From the NCBI GenBank assembly GCA_047611425.1, contig JBLFWJ010000189.1, forward strand, positions 1 to 5,907: 5,907 bases of DNA, read 5' to 3'. The position numbers and the translations under genes are program-made. The stretch comes from JBLFWJ01 sp047611425 (lineage in GTDB: Bacteria; Bacteroidota; Bacteroidia; UBA10329). Shown here one piece after another: positions 5,361 to 5,907 of the stretch (positions are counted from its first letter, which is position 1; the number at the start of each line of letters is the position of its first letter). The notes below the pieces were generated by a model. The model did no database searches. It saw only the letters and a list, made by a program, of their open reading frames with translations, and had not been told where the DNA came from.

Positions 5361-5907
5361 TCAATTGATTACACTGAGTTCCCGCCCAACTTGTTCAAAG
5401 GCGTCCAACGCCTTGTCAAGATGAGTCGTAGTGTGCGCTGCAGAGATTTGAACCCTTATTCTGGCCTGCCCTTTTCCTACCACAGGATAAAAGAATCCGA
5501 TGGCATAAATGCCTCTTTCGAGCAGTGCATCGGCAAATTTCTGCGCCAACTTAGCGTCATAAAGCATGATCGGAACGATCGGACTGTCACCTTCTTTGAT
5601 ATCAAAACCGGCTTTTTTGATCCCCGCTTTGAAATACTTGGTGTTTTCTTCAAGCTTATCACGCAATTCCGTTGTGTCACTTAGTAAGTCAAAAACTGCA
5701 GAGGCCGCCCCAACTATGGATGGCGCCAAAGAATTCGAGAACAAATAAGGACGAGAACGTTGTCGCAGCATATCAATGACTTCCTTCTTACCAGAAGTGA
5801 AACCTCCTAGCGCGCCTCCTAGTCCCTTTCCTAATGTGCTGGTAATGATGTCCACCCTGCCCATTACATTATTGTATTCGTGTGATCCACGGCCGGTCTT
5901 TCCGATG
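5361..5907 (-). CDS. kbl: Glycine C-acetyltransferase (2-amino-3-ketobutyrate CoA ligase), 5' end cut by window edge
   Basis: This PLP enzyme converts 2-amino-3-oxobutanoate and CoA to glycine and acetyl-CoA, the second step of threonine breakdown through threonine dehydrogenase. The frame is open to the right edge, so only the C-terminal 181 codons of about 400 are present; the methionine at 5864 is internal, as codons before it read G-R-G-S-H-E-Y-N-N-V. Visible are the PLP-lysine motif T-S-T-L-G-K-G-L-G-G (lysine codon 5826-5828), R-Q-R-S-R-P-Y-L-F-S-N-S-L-A-P, G-F-F-Y-P-V-V-G-K-G-Q-A-R-I-R and S-A-A-H-T. These resemble E. coli Kbl closely along their whole length, favouring it over the related BioF, HemA and serine palmitoyltransferase, which share the fold. 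It ends with S-V-I-N and TGA at 5361. No clear terminator separates it from the rplM promoter, so some read-through into the ribosomal operon is possible. Whether a threonine dehydrogenase gene lies upstream cannot be seen. Confidence 0.95.
   Translation of the reverse strand, partial: IGKTGRGSHEYNNVMGRVDIITSTLGKGLGGALGGFTSGKKEVIDMLRQRSRPYLFSNSLAPSIVGAASAVFDLLSDTTELRDKLEENTKYFKAGIKKAGFDIKEGDSPIVPIMLYDAKLAQKFADALLERGIYAIGFFYPVVGKGQARIRVQISAAHTTTHLDKALDAFEQVGRELSVIN

Overview
The window looks like a chromosomal segment from a member of the Bacteroidota, probably a Flavobacteriia-type organism. The reasons are: the run rplM-rpsI-rpsB-tsf in that order; a TTG-N20-TATCTTCG promoter of the Bacteroidota -33/-7 type upstream of rplM; start codons that mostly lack Shine-Dalgarno sequences and sit behind A-rich leaders; and a secreted protein built from N-x-x-I-G-x-x-A-G and V-G-I-G-x-x-x-P repeats that are frequent in that phylum. 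This placement is inferred from pattern recognition, not from a database search. Every gene I can support lies on the minus strand, so the window reads right to left.

From the right edge: the C-terminal part of kbl (glycine C-acetyltransferase, threonine catabolism; its 5' end lies outside the window), then a 99-nt gap with a good promoter, then a compact run of translation genes: rplM (L13), rpsI (S9), rpsB (S2), tsf (EF-Ts), pyrH (UMP kinase) and frr (ribosome recycling factor). The gaps between them are 9, 33, 29, 51 and 51 nt. A hairpin followed by T residues sits between tsf and pyrH and probably ends or attenuates the ribosomal part of the operon. A very strong hairpin terminator follows frr.

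The left part holds a 317-bp non-coding stretch (terminator, a tentative promoter, an A-rich leader) and then the first 350 codons of a large exported repeat protein that runs off the left edge. It has a signal peptide, two V-G-I-G-x-x-x-P units, about eight 16-17-residue repeats resembling trimeric beta-roll adhesin heads, and 13 collagen-like Gly-X-Y triplets.

The core genes serve one purpose: making ribosomal proteins, charging EF-Tu, supplying UDP/UTP and recycling ribosomes. kbl and the surface protein are neighbours with unrelated roles. I see no mobile element, CRISPR array, RNA gene or new defence-like system. The least ordinary content is the collagen/beta-roll surface protein and the odd start region of rplM.
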